Source: JABHGY01 sp964525185 (lineage in GTDB: Bacteria; Fidelibacterota; Marinisomatia; Marinisomatales; UBA1611). From it: a stretch of 31,569 bases of DNA. The notes under the pieces are model-generated. The model saw only the letters and a list, made by a program, of their open reading frames with translations, made no database searches and was not told the DNA's origin. Shown here piece after piece: positions 15,811 through 23,879 of this stretch. Position 1 is the stretch's first letter. Each line of letters starts with the position of its first letter. The DNA is taken from assembly GCA_964525185.1 (NCBI GenBank), contig CAZGFQ010000025.1:1-31569 (forward strand). Reading direction: 5' to 3'. The translations under genes and the position numbers were made by a program.

Positions 15811-16915
15811 TTAACCCTTTTTCTTTATGCTGGTTTATCATTTTGATAAATAAGTGGAATAAATATCTGCTATCATGGGGACCCGGACTTGACTCTGGAT
15901 GATATTGAACTGAGAATGCATTTAATTCATCGCACTGAATTCCTTCTGATGTATTGTCATTTAGATTTACGTGTGTTGCTTCTAAATTGGAAGGGAGCGA
16001 TTCCAAGTCAACTGCAAACCCATGATTTTGACTGGTGATTTCAACTTTTCCGGTTTTAATGTTTTTTACAGGATGGTTGCATCCACGATGTCCGAATTTT
16101 AATTTGAATGTTTGAGCTCCCAGTGCTAATGCCAATATTTGATGCCCAAGACAAATTCCAAAAATTGGCTTCTTCCCTAATATTTTTTTAACCGTTTCTA
16201 TCGCATACGTAACGGCAGCTGGATCTCCTGGGCCATTACTTAAAAATATACCATCTGGATTAAAGTTCATTATTTCATTTGGTGAAACATGGCATGGGAA
16301 TACGGTTACATTACAACCGTTTTTTTCTAATAATCTTAATATATTATGTTTAATCCCAAAATCTATAGCGGCGACTTTTAGTTGCCCATCCTTTGGTTCA
16401 TTCCATTGGTATGAATCACTACATGACACTCCTTTAGCTAAATCAAGCCCTGTCATATTTGGAGCTTTTTCTAGTTTCGTTTTTAAAGATTCAATATCTG
16501 TATCCATCGTTGATATGATTCCATTCATGGCACCATGATCTCTAATGTGGCGAGTAAGTGCTCGAGTATCTATGCCTTGAATACCTACAATTTTTTGTTC
16601 TTTCAGATAATCCCCCACCGATTGAGTTGACTGCCAATTGGACGGTATTTCAGTGCCTTCTTTAATTACGAATCCTGAAACTTGAATGCGCTTGGATTCT
16701 ACATCATTAGGATTAATCCCGTAATTCCCAATGTGCGGTGCGGTCATAGTGACAATTTGTCTGTTATAAGATGGATCAGTTAAAATTTCTTGATACCCCG
16801 TCATGCCAGTATTGAAACAAACTTCCCCCATAGTTTCCCCATGTGCCCCAAAAGATTCCCCTATAAAAAAACGGCCATCCTGTAACAAAAGAATGGCCGT
16901 TGAATTAATTTGCAT
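15803..16915 (-). CDS. carA: Carbamoyl-phosphate synthase small (glutaminase) subunit
   Basis: This subunit hydrolyses glutamine and passes ammonia to CarB. The N-terminal CPSase small-chain domain includes FNTGMTGYQEILTDPSY and QGIDTRALTRHIRDHGAMNG. The class-I glutamine amidotransferase domain begins near residue 180 (VAAIDFGIKHNILR). The nucleophile is Cys255 in GICLGHQ and the partners are His339 and Glu341 in QYHPESSPGP. Length 370 matches the family. A small TTCGAA-centred palindrome (CTGAATCTTTCGAAATTCAG) lies just upstream of the ATG. The preceding gene on the same strand ends 40 bases upstream. carB lies about 2.7 kb further along the same strand, behind an exporter cassette. Confidence 0.98.
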   Translation of the reverse strand: MQINSTAILLLQDGRFFIGESFGAHGETMGEVCFNTGMTGYQEILTDPSYNRQIVTMTAPHIGNYGINPNDVESKRIQVSGFVIKEGTEIPSNWQSTQSVGDYLKEQKIVGIQGIDTRALTRHIRDHGAMNGIISTMDTDIESLKTKLEKAPNMTGLDLAKGVSCSDSYQWNEPKDGQLKVAAIDFGIKHNILRLLEKNGCNVTVFPCHVSPNEIMNFNPDGIFLSNGPGDPAAVTYAIETVKKILGKKPIFGICLGHQILALALGAQTFKLKFGHRGCNHPVKNIKTGKVEITSQNHGFAVDLESLPSNLEATHVNLNDNTSEGIQCDELNAFSVQYHPESSPGPHDSRYLFHLFIKMINQHKEKGLNE

Positions 16916-16955
16916 TACTGAATTTCGAAAGATTCAGATAAAGAAAAAAACAAAT

Positions 16956-17819
16956 TTAGTTAACGAGAACAAGTACTTTACACTCATCAAATAAATGAAA
17001 TGATTTTTGGGCTGTTTTTATTTCAAGCCCTGATTTTAAAGATACAATCGGGTTTGTACTACCTAAATTATCTTTATTTAATGCCTTAATAATAAGAGGG
17101 TTTTTGCCAATTCGATTTTTTAATTCAGGAGAATCCATTGATCGAGCATAACCAACTAACCCTTTATTAATTGCGTTTCCACGTGTAGAATTATTCATAC
17201 CATAAATAGGTGTGCCATTTTCATCTACAATTCGAGGAGCAAGGGCAGGTTTTAATGTTGTATTTCTCGCATCAATAACAATTCCCGTAATTCTATGTGC
17301 TTTAGGAACTGTTGAACGAGTCATTAAATATTGTGCACTTTTTGGTTTGTCAGGAGCAAAACCAACTCCGGGGAAAATTATTTCTGAGAGCCCAACCATA
17401 GAAATAGCCATAGCTACCTCAACATTACCATCTTTAATAAATTCAACTTCCCCATTTTGGTAAGCACTGGAGACATAAGATGAAATACGCTTTTCGATTG
17501 CGGGATCATATTGCATGAATTCTCCAAGAGGTATTCCATTATAATTTACTTGTTTAACGAGGCTATTAATATTGTTCCTTGCTCTATTCTTAGCAGACCC
17601 TTGAGCAAATTTTATTTTTTTATCACTTGGGGATGGTGATTCTGTGTTTGATAATTGAATTTTAGCAATTCCTTTACCCACAATAACACGTTTTTCATAA
17701 TCAATAAACCCTTGGTCGGTTCGTTGAATAATCGAAGATTGGGCAAATATAAATGATGAAAACAACACTATAATTGCCGCGCATGGAATCCTTTTAAAGA
17801 AAGAATAGTTCTTCATCAT
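16956..17819 (-). CDS. Secreted LPP20/FlgT-N-like protein
   Basis: This 287-residue exported protein has a signal peptide (MMKNYSFFKRIPCAAIIVLF, cleavage likely after SFIFA). A GKGIAKIQ strand and a helix with alternating Ala/Arg (AQGSAKNRARNNINSLVKQV) resemble the LPP20 lipoprotein and FlgT N-terminal folds. The second half has ITGIVIDARNTTLKPALAPRI, a block I associate loosely with FlgT-like periplasmic proteins. No lipobox cysteine is present. No flagellar genes are nearby, so a flagellar role is not supported. It is the first gene of the minus-strand run ahead of carA and is divergent from the lipoprotein gene at 17902. The assignment rests on weak resemblance. Confidence 0.6.
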   Translation of the reverse strand: MMKNYSFFKRIPCAAIIVLFSSFIFAQSSIIQRTDQGFIDYEKRVIVGKGIAKIQLSNTESPSPSDKKIKFAQGSAKNRARNNINSLVKQVNYNGIPLGEFMQYDPAIEKRISSYVSSAYQNGEVEFIKDGNVEVAMAISMVGLSEIIFPGVGFAPDKPKSAQYLMTRSTVPKAHRITGIVIDARNTTLKPALAPRIVDENGTPIYGMNNSTRGNAINKGLVGYARSMDSPELKNRIGKNPLIIKALNKDNLGSTNPIVSLKSGLEIKTAQKSFHLFDECKVLVLVN

Positions 17820-17842
17820 GCTTAGAAGCTAATTCATTTTTA

Positions 17843-17871
17843 TTGGAATACGCAACTTAATCCAATACAAT
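17843..17871 (+). promoter_or_regulatory. Candidate sigma-70-type promoter
   Basis: TTGGAA (17843-17848) and TACAAT (17866-17871) are separated by exactly 17 bases, 30 bases ahead of the ATG at 17902, in the 82-base divergent spacer. Each hexamer matches the consensus at four or five positions. It would drive the plus-strand series that runs towards ligA. No experimental support is implied. Confidence 0.5.
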
Positions 17872-17901
17872 CACTGATCTTTTTTTTGTATTTTCGGTCA
17901 T

Positions 17902-18870
17902 ATGTTTAAATTGAAGAAACTTTCAGTCACATTACTATTATTCATTTTTTCTGGTTGTGTGGAAAATATGATTACAATTCGAATTCACCCGGATGGACGA
18001 TCTCATATTCAATTTTCTTCAAAAGGAGATTCCTTAGATGTGTTTAATCAAGACTTTATTCATCCTTCTTCTTCAGATTGGAGCTCAATAGTTACCACAT
18101 CCATAAATAGTGATGGGGATATTATTTGGGAAAAATTAACCAATGGCTTTATGGCGTCCAATTCAACCGTATCGCAAAATATATCTGATCATTCAATTGA
18201 TTATACAATTGAGTCAACCATAAATAAAAATTGGTTTAATACTATTTACGAATTTAAAGTTATATTCCCAAAATTATTGGATTATGAAAGTATACCCTTA
18301 CTGTCAGAATCATTATTAACAGATAAAATGGATAGCATTCAATGGCTTCCTGAAGCTTTAATGACTATTATTGATTCCGCTTTAACTCAAATATATACAG
18401 ATTCTAACATTGCCATTCCATATCACCAAGATCGACTATCCAACCACTTTAAAAACTCTTTTGCTCATATACAATCTGAAAATCTAATGGATGAATTGCA
18501 AACAGATAAAAAATTGTTTCTTACCCGTATATTGAAACCATTCGATCAAATTGATTCACTATTTATTTCACAACTCAATATGGCTATGGATCCTTATGAG
18601 AAAAAATTTGAAAATATAATACACCTAAAAGATGATCAATTTAAATTCAATTTAATTCCACCGGGAATAATTCAATCTACCAATGCGATGTCAATAATTA
18701 ATGATACATTAAAGTGGGAATTTGGTCTGAATGAATTTCTAAATAAACCAAAAATTCTTAATGCAACAAGTAGGATCTATTCTGTTAAAGATTTACAAAA
18801 AACCATAACTTTTAGCTTAATAATTCTATTAATTGGCATTGGGCTCTTGTATCGAAAAAATATTATATGA
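17902..18870 (+). CDS. Putative lipoprotein with C-terminal membrane anchor
   Basis: This 322-residue protein is of unknown family. The N-terminus is a lipoprotein signal (FKLKKLSVTLLLFIFSGC, lipobox FSGC). The mature part is rich in beta strands and polar residues, starting with ITIRIHPDGRSHIQFSSKGD. Residues about 298-315 form a hydrophobic helix (ITFSLIILLIGIGLLY) followed by RKN, as in a C-terminal membrane anchor. Having both a lipid anchor and a C-terminal helix is unusual and would suggest retention at the inner membrane. It is the first gene behind the candidate promoter. Its stop overlaps the next start by 4 bases. Confidence 0.8.
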   Translation: MFKLKKLSVTLLLFIFSGCVENMITIRIHPDGRSHIQFSSKGDSLDVFNQDFIHPSSSDWSSIVTTSINSDGDIIWEKLTNGFMASNSTVSQNISDHSIDYTIESTINKNWFNTIYEFKVIFPKLLDYESIPLLSESLLTDKMDSIQWLPEALMTIIDSALTQIYTDSNIAIPYHQDRLSNHFKNSFAHIQSENLMDELQTDKKLFLTRILKPFDQIDSLFISQLNMAMDPYEKKFENIIHLKDDQFKFNLIPPGIIQSTNAMSIINDTLKWEFGLNEFLNKPKILNATSRIYSVKDLQKTITFSLIILLIGIGLLYRKNII

Positions 18871-19289
18871 TGAAAAAAATATACTTAATGATTGGACTAT
18901 TTTTTTGGGTGAACATGTCGAACCCCAAATATAATGATAGGCATTTATCTATTTTAACAGAAGAATACTTTAAAACAGAAAATTTAGCTCCAGAATTAAT
19001 TGGCCACCGGTTTTATATGGATGAAAATGAGCGGGTTTTTCTCATTGATATAGAATCAACAACTGTTTCATCTTGGGATGATATATATTTTTCCTTTCAG
19101 GCATTATCACTATTGGGCAACTTATCACAGAATGGATTTCAATCATTTATCGTAGTTTTACATATTCCGGATCAGATTTTGCCTTTTGTAACTATTTCAA
19201 ATGCAAAATGTGCAACACGCTTTTTCATTGATGGAGATTATGATGAAAAGTGGTGGCGTGGGGAATGTTTACAGGTGAAAGAATTATGA
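18867..19289 (+). CDS. Small exported protein, unknown
   Basis: This 140-residue protein has a short hydrophobic leader (MMKKIYLMIGLFFWVNMS) and a mature part not assigned to any family: one acidic beta-rich stretch (ENERVFLIDIES), a central helix (FSFQALSLLGNLSQNGFQSF), and two cysteines (CATRF near residue 116 and GECLQ near 133) that could form a disulphide. The start uses ATGATG overlapping the previous stop by 4 bases, and the stop overlaps the following start in the same way. The tight coupling on both sides supports translation. Confidence 0.7.
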   Translation: MMKKIYLMIGLFFWVNMSNPKYNDRHLSILTEEYFKTENLAPELIGHRFYMDENERVFLIDIESTTVSSWDDIYFSFQALSLLGNLSQNGFQSFIVVLHIPDQILPFVTISNAKCATRFFIDGDYDEKWWRGECLQVKEL

Positions 19290-19828
19290 AAAAACTAATA
19301 TTAATCTTTATTACAATATTGCAACTCGGATGTTCAAAAAAGGAGATCGTAATGAATAATGACCAAAAAATGCATCACTATCTTGGGATAGAAATGAATA
19401 TGCAAACTTGGAATTTGTTAATGAATGAAAATAGAAATGATCAAGATGATACTCGCATGGTATATTTTGCAAAAGCATCTAACTATCATTGGAAACACTC
19501 CCCGAAATTTAAACCAGTAAATGAACAGCGAGGTGAATGGCTCATTTCACATGTATATGCAGTTTTAGGTCATGGAGAAAAAGCACTTGATCATGCTCAA
19601 ATGTGTATGAATTTGACAAATAAACATGCTTTTAAAGATTTCGATTTAGCATATGCATATGAAGGAATGTCTCGTGCCTATGCTGCTTTAAATGAATCCG
19701 AAAAAATGGAAAAATATTTTCAAATGGCAAAAGAAGCCGGAAATAGCATCCAAGATGATGAAGATAAAAAAATATTTTTATCTGATTTGCATGCCGGACC
19801 ATGGTACGAATGTTTAAAAACAAATTAA
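19286..19828 (+). CDS. TPR-like small protein with two plausible starts
   Basis: The ATG at 19286 overlaps the previous stop (ATGA), has AGGTGAAAG upstream, and would add a lipoprotein-like leader (MKKLILIFITILQLGCSKKE, with an imperfect lipobox, Q at -3). An internal ATG at 19352 follows AAGGAGA at a 5-base spacing, the strongest Shine-Dalgarno I noticed in the window, and would give a 158-residue cytoplasmic protein starting MNNDQKMHHYLGIEM. The common part is helical with TPR-like features: WLISHVYAVLGHGEKALDHA, then LAYAYEGMSRAYAALNESEK and a YFQMAKEAG helix. It is probably a protein-binding adaptor. The substrate or partner is unknown, and whether the exported, the cytoplasmic or both forms are made is open. 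Confidence 0.75.
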   Translation: MKKLILIFITILQLGCSKKEIVMNNDQKMHHYLGIEMNMQTWNLLMNENRNDQDDTRMVYFAKASNYHWKHSPKFKPVNEQRGEWLISHVYAVLGHGEKALDHAQMCMNLTNKHAFKDFDLAYAYEGMSRAYAALNESEKMEKYFQMAKEAGNSIQDDEDKKIFLSDLHAGPWYECLKTN

Positions 19829-19839
19829 TTAATACACGT

Positions 19840-20307
19840 ATGGGGAATTCAAGGTATATACTCGTATTATCGTTAATACTTGTAGGATTAAATGGACAAA
19901 CAACACCCAACAATAAACCTGTTGGCATTTTACATCTACTTTTTAAAACGACAGAAAAACTTGTTCATCATTCGCCAATACCTTTCTTCGAAAATCGCCC
20001 AATTGAACTTGAACTCTATATTGATTTCCCAAAAGATTCTCTTGAAATAGTTTCTATTTTTATTAAAACAGAACAAATGGAACAATTTCAAGAACGGCCT
20101 TTAACAGAAAAAAGGGGAATCTATATTTTTGAGCTCAATCAAAAAACATACCCTGGTATAACAGTAGACTATTTTTACTATGTAAAAACACATTCTCAAG
20201 GAGCCTATGCATACCCGCTAAATGAGAAAGGAGAAATATCTCCAATATCACAAAGATTTATTGACCCTGTTAACTATTATAAATGGAAAAAGATTCTCAA
20301 TCGATGA
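19840..20307 (+). CDS. Small secreted beta-rich protein, unknown
   Basis: Starting at 19840 gives a 155-residue protein with a clean signal peptide (MGNSRYILVLSLILVGLNGQ). Earlier in-frame ATGs at 19801 and 19810 lie inside the preceding gene and would lengthen the n-region. The mature part has alternating hydrophobic strands (PIELELYIDFPKDSLEIVSI, GITVDYFYYVKTHS) that suggest an immunoglobulin-like or beta-sandwich fold. I do not recognise the family. The end overlaps the start of ligA by 4 bases. Confidence 0.7.
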   Translation: MGNSRYILVLSLILVGLNGQTTPNNKPVGILHLLFKTTEKLVHHSPIPFFENRPIELELYIDFPKDSLEIVSIFIKTEQMEQFQERPLTEKRGIYIFELNQKTYPGITVDYFYYVKTHSQGAYAYPLNEKGEISPISQRFIDPVNYYKWKKILNR

Positions 20308-22313
20308 CAAACCCTAAATTGGAAATCCAATCCATTCGTAAGCAAATTGAAGATCATAATTACCGCTATTATATCTTAAACGATCCAGTTATATCAGATG
20401 GAGAGTATGATAACCTATTTCGTTCTCTAGAATCTTTAGAAGAAAAACACCCAGAATTAATATCGATTGATTCACCCACTCAACGTGTAGGGAATAAACC
20501 TCTTAATTCGTTTGGTGCATTAGCCCATAGAATACCCATGTTATCGTTAGCGAATGCAATGAATCAAGATGAATTGGGTGCATTTTATGACCGGACAAAA
20601 AAACAGTTGGGGGATGATTCAACATTTACATTTGTTGGTGAACCGAAACTAGATGGACTCGGTGTTGAGATCGTTTACGAAAATGGGCACTTTATTCACG
20701 GATCAACACGTGGGGATGGTTATACAGGTGAAAATATTTCATTAAATTTGAAAACAATTAGAGCAATTCCACTGGTGTTGCGAAATCAAGAACGACATCC
20801 CCCAAAAATATTAGAGGTACGCGGAGAAGTTTTTATATCCAAGCAAGATTTTATACAACTTAATTCAACCCGAGAACAGGAAGGGGATCCGCTTTTTGCA
20901 AACCCGAGAAATGCGGCAGCTGGAAGTTTAAGGCAATTAGACCCAAAATTGACTGCAAAACGGCCTTTATCTATTTATTTTTATGAAGCGGGAATGATTG
21001 ATGGTCATTCCTTTGAATCGCATCTTGAATTTTTAAATGCATTAAATGAATGGGGACTACCTACTAATCCATATATTCAAGAATGTAAAGATGTGGGTTC
21101 ACTCATTCAATACCATGAGCAAATGGAATCAATTCGAAATGACATTCCTTATGAAATTGATGGCACAGTATTTAAAATTGACCATTATCCCGCTCGCGAA
21201 AAATTAGGGACTAGAAGTCGCTCACCTCGTTGGGCAATAGCAGGAAAATTTCAAGCTCAACAGGCAACAACTGTCATACATGAAATTGATATTCAAGTGG
21301 GCCGTACTGGCGCTTTAACGCCTGTCGCAAAACTTGAACCCGTTTTTGTTGGAGGCGTTACTGTCACAAATGCAACGCTACATAATCAAGATGAAATTGG
21401 CCGAAAAGATATTCGAATTGGAGATACTGTTATTATTGAGCGAGCAGGAGATGTTATCCCAAAGGTTGTAAAAGTTGTGGAAGAAAAGCGAAAAAAAGAT
21501 TCCCATCCATTTATTATTCCAAAAAAGTGTCCTGTTTGCGGTCATGACGCAAATCGCTTTGGAGATGATGTTGTTATTCGGTGTACTAATTTATCGTGTA
21601 TGGCTCAACTTAAAGGTCATATAGAGCATTTTGTATCAAAACTCGCGTTAAATATTGATGGTTTTGGTGAAAAAATTGTTGATCAATTAGTTGATAAATC
21701 TATCATTAAAAATATGGACGATATTTTTACATTATCTGTCGATACTGTAGCAAACCTAGATAGAATGGGAGAAAAATCTGCAAAAAATTTGATTGAAGCC
21801 ATAGCTATATCAAAACAAACAACATTTGTACGCTTCGTCTATGCTTTAGGTATAAGAAATGTAGGTGAACATATTTCAAAAGTATTGGAAAAATATTTTT
21901 TAGGTGACTTAGATTTATTTCAGAAAGCAACTCAAGAAGAGTTAGAGAATATTGATGAAATTGGACCCATTGTTGCAGAAACAATTGTTCAATTTTGGTC
22001 GGACCCCAATAATATTTCAATGGTATCACATTGTATGGAATTGGGGGTATCATTTGAAAAAATACAATTTTCTAAGCATCAACCTCTTAAAAATACTACC
22101 TTTGTATTCACCGGGTCATTTAATCAATTTTCTCGAGCTGATGCTAAAGGTATGGTGGAAAGGTTAGGTGGGAAAGCGGCAGGATCTGTAAGTAAAAAAA
22201 CAAACTATGTTGTTGCGGGCCCCGGCGCAGGATCTAAACGAGAAAAAGCAGAATCTTTACAAATCCCAATTTTAACTGAAGAAGAATTTCTACTCATGGT
22301 TGAATCAATTTAA
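20304..22313 (+). CDS. ligA: NAD+-dependent DNA ligase
   Basis: This enzyme seals nicks during replication and repair using NAD+. Domain order is complete: Ia NAD-binding helices (HNYRYYILNDPVISDGEYD), adenylation domain with the nucleophilic lysine in KLDG (residue 122 counted from 20283), OB fold (TGALTPVAKLEPVFVGG), four-cysteine zinc finger (CPVCGH ... CTNLSCMAQ), helix-hairpin-helix repeats, and C-terminal BRCT (about 600-676; TTFVFTGSFNQFSRADAKGM). The start at 20304 overlaps the upstream stop as ATGA and gives the same N-terminal length before the first helix as E. coli LigA. An ATG at 20283 would add seven residues (MEKDSQS). The stop overlaps the next start by one base (TAATG). Confidence 0.98.
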   Translation: MTNPKLEIQSIRKQIEDHNYRYYILNDPVISDGEYDNLFRSLESLEEKHPELISIDSPTQRVGNKPLNSFGALAHRIPMLSLANAMNQDELGAFYDRTKKQLGDDSTFTFVGEPKLDGLGVEIVYENGHFIHGSTRGDGYTGENISLNLKTIRAIPLVLRNQERHPPKILEVRGEVFISKQDFIQLNSTREQEGDPLFANPRNAAAGSLRQLDPKLTAKRPLSIYFYEAGMIDGHSFESHLEFLNALNEWGLPTNPYIQECKDVGSLIQYHEQMESIRNDIPYEIDGTVFKIDHYPAREKLGTRSRSPRWAIAGKFQAQQATTVIHEIDIQVGRTGALTPVAKLEPVFVGGVTVTNATLHNQDEIGRKDIRIGDTVIIERAGDVIPKVVKVVEEKRKKDSHPFIIPKKCPVCGHDANRFGDDVVIRCTNLSCMAQLKGHIEHFVSKLALNIDGFGEKIVDQLVDKSIIKNMDDIFTLSVDTVANLDRMGEKSAKNLIEAIAISKQTTFVRFVYALGIRNVGEHISKVLEKYFLGDLDLFQKATQEELENIDEIGPIVAETIVQFWSDPNNISMVSHCMELGVSFEKIQFSKHQPLKNTTFVFTGSFNQFSRADAKGMVERLGGKAAGSVSKKTNYVVAGPGAGSKREKAESLQIPILTEEEFLLMVESI

Positions 22314-23500
22314 TGCGACTATTTATTAGTTTAATCTTTTTGAGTGGTTTTGGTTTCTCAGAATCATACAGCCTTCAAAAAACAAAAACTAAAATTGCTA
22401 AATCACTTTTTATTGCGCAACCAAACGATCAATCTAATCGTCTCTTTATTGTTTCGCAAAAAGGAACAATTCATATCATTCAAAATGGACGTAAAGTTAA
22501 AAATCCCTTTTTAGATATTTCTCATCAAGTTCATAGTTCAAAACTCCCTGGAAGTGAAGAAGGATTATTGGGATTGGCTTTTCACCCAAATTATCAAGAG
22601 AATGGGTTCATTTATGTGAATTATGTTAATAAAAACGATTCATCTATTGTAGCGCGGTTTCAAGTTTCCACTAATCCAAATATGGCAAATCCATCATCAG
22701 AATTGATATTATTATCGCTTGCTCAACCTTTTGGGAATCACAATGGTGGGCACTTAGCATTCGGTCCAAATGATGGATTCCTATATATAGCATTTGGAGA
22801 TGGCGGTAAGTTTGGCGATCCATTTAATCATGCCCAACAGCTCAATAATTGGTTTGGGAAAATTCTTCGAATTGATGTGGATTCGGGTCATCCATATACT
22901 ATTCCGAAAGATAATCCATTTATAAATACAAAGTATGCACTCCCGGAAATTTGGTGCTATGGGCTAAGAAATCCGTGGCGCTTTTCATTTGATCAACAAA
23001 CTGGAGATTTACTTATAGGAGATGTAGGACAAGATTTATGGGAAGAAATTAATTGGGTTTCATATTCTGAATCCCGTGGAATCAATTTCGGTTGGAAAAT
23101 TATGGAAGGGAATCATTGTTATTCTCCGGAAGAAAATTGTGAAAAAGAAAATTTAGCTCTCCCAATTTATGAATACCCTAATAATGCGAATTATATGAAA
23201 ATTCTTATGGGGTTTGACGATAATTCAGCAACAGGATGTTCTGTGACAGGAGGTTATGTTTATCGTGGACATGCAATACCAGAATTACAGGGAAGATATA
23301 TTTTTGGAGATTATTGTACGGGACGTATATGGTCTTTCAAAAAAGAAAACAATCAAATGGTTGATTTCAGAAATGAACAATTCATCTTGAAAAATAATAA
23401 CTCAAGCATGCCTCAGTTTATCTCATCTTTTGGGGAAGATCAACAGGGAGAATTATATATTGTGGATTACATGGGCGCTATTTACAAATTTGTCCCTTAA
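22313..23500 (+). CDS. Secreted PQQ-dependent sugar dehydrogenase family protein
   Basis: This 395-residue beta-propeller belongs to the glucose/sorbosone dehydrogenase (aldose sugar dehydrogenase, YliI-like) family. These periplasmic enzymes oxidise sugars or alcohols with PQQ as cofactor. The N-terminus is a short signal peptide (MRLFISLIFLSGFGFSES). Family blocks are GLLGLAFHPNYQENGFIYVN, the catalytic-histidine region GNHNGGHLAFGPNDG, AFGDGGKFGDP, LRNPWRFSFD and GDVGQDLWEEIN. Four cysteines in the second half could form disulphides. No PQQ synthesis genes are in the window, so the cofactor would come from elsewhere or the environment. It directly follows ligA, which is probably incidental. 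Confidence 0.9.
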   Translation: MRLFISLIFLSGFGFSESYSLQKTKTKIAKSLFIAQPNDQSNRLFIVSQKGTIHIIQNGRKVKNPFLDISHQVHSSKLPGSEEGLLGLAFHPNYQENGFIYVNYVNKNDSSIVARFQVSTNPNMANPSSELILLSLAQPFGNHNGGHLAFGPNDGFLYIAFGDGGKFGDPFNHAQQLNNWFGKILRIDVDSGHPYTIPKDNPFINTKYALPEIWCYGLRNPWRFSFDQQTGDLLIGDVGQDLWEEINWVSYSESRGINFGWKIMEGNHCYSPEENCEKENLALPIYEYPNNANYMKILMGFDDNSATGCSVTGGYVYRGHAIPELQGRYIFGDYCTGRIWSFKKENNQMVDFRNEQFILKNNNSSMPQFISSFGEDQQGELYIVDYMGAIYKFVP

Positions 23501-23555
23501 TTTTTCATAGGTTTAATTGCCTTATTTATTTTAACTCACATTCTAGGGGTACCAC

Positions 23556-23876
23556 ATGGAAACAAAAATGATGAAAATTGAAGAAATTGTCGGAGATCTA
23601 ATTCTAATTGTTTTAGAGAATCATGAACCGCTAAAAAAAATTGGAATTGATCAAGATAAAATTTTTGTCTATGTAAATGGATATGATGAAAATGGCATAT
23701 GGATACACCATCCCAAATTTCAAGTGCCAAATGTAACAGGGAAAGGAAAATCAAAAACGAAAAATGTTGAGGCATCCATTTTAATCCCGTGGGCATTTAT
23801 TGTTTCAATCGCTCATTTCCCTGGTGCTGAAGGATTTGATTTCCCATCACCATTTGAGCAACATATTGGATTTTAA
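23556..23876 (+). CDS. Small cytoplasmic protein, unknown
   Basis: This 106-residue protein has no signal or membrane segment. It is predicted to be alpha/beta (MKIEEIVGDLILIVLENHEP, then DKIFVYVNGYDENGIWIHHP). A lysine-rich loop (GKGKSKTKNVEAS) precedes a hydrophobic strand (ILIPWAFIVSIAHFPG). The start at 23556 has AGGGG about 6 bases upstream; internal ATGs at codons 5 and 6 are less well placed. The stop lies 3 bases before the ABC ATPase start, so it probably belongs to the exporter operon. I do not recognise the family. Confidence 0.7.
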   Translation: METKMMKIEEIVGDLILIVLENHEPLKKIGIDQDKIFVYVNGYDENGIWIHHPKFQVPNVTGKGKSKTKNVEASILIPWAFIVSIAHFPGAEGFDFPSPFEQHIGF

Positions 23877-23879
23877 TTC

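Noticed and set aside
16916..16936. Attenuator or terminator before carA
   Set aside because: The CTGAAT...ATTCAG palindrome is short, centred on TTCGAA, and the T-rich tract is on the wrong side for termination into carA.
18867..19289. Pseudogene or fragment of a larger secreted protein
   Set aside because: The frame is intact, with stop-start coupling on both sides and no sign of a broken neighbour.
22313..23500. Methanol or glucose dehydrogenase of the eight-bladed PQQ family
   Set aside because: The sequence blocks match the six-bladed glucose/sorbosone dehydrogenase family, and tryptophan-docking repeats are absent.
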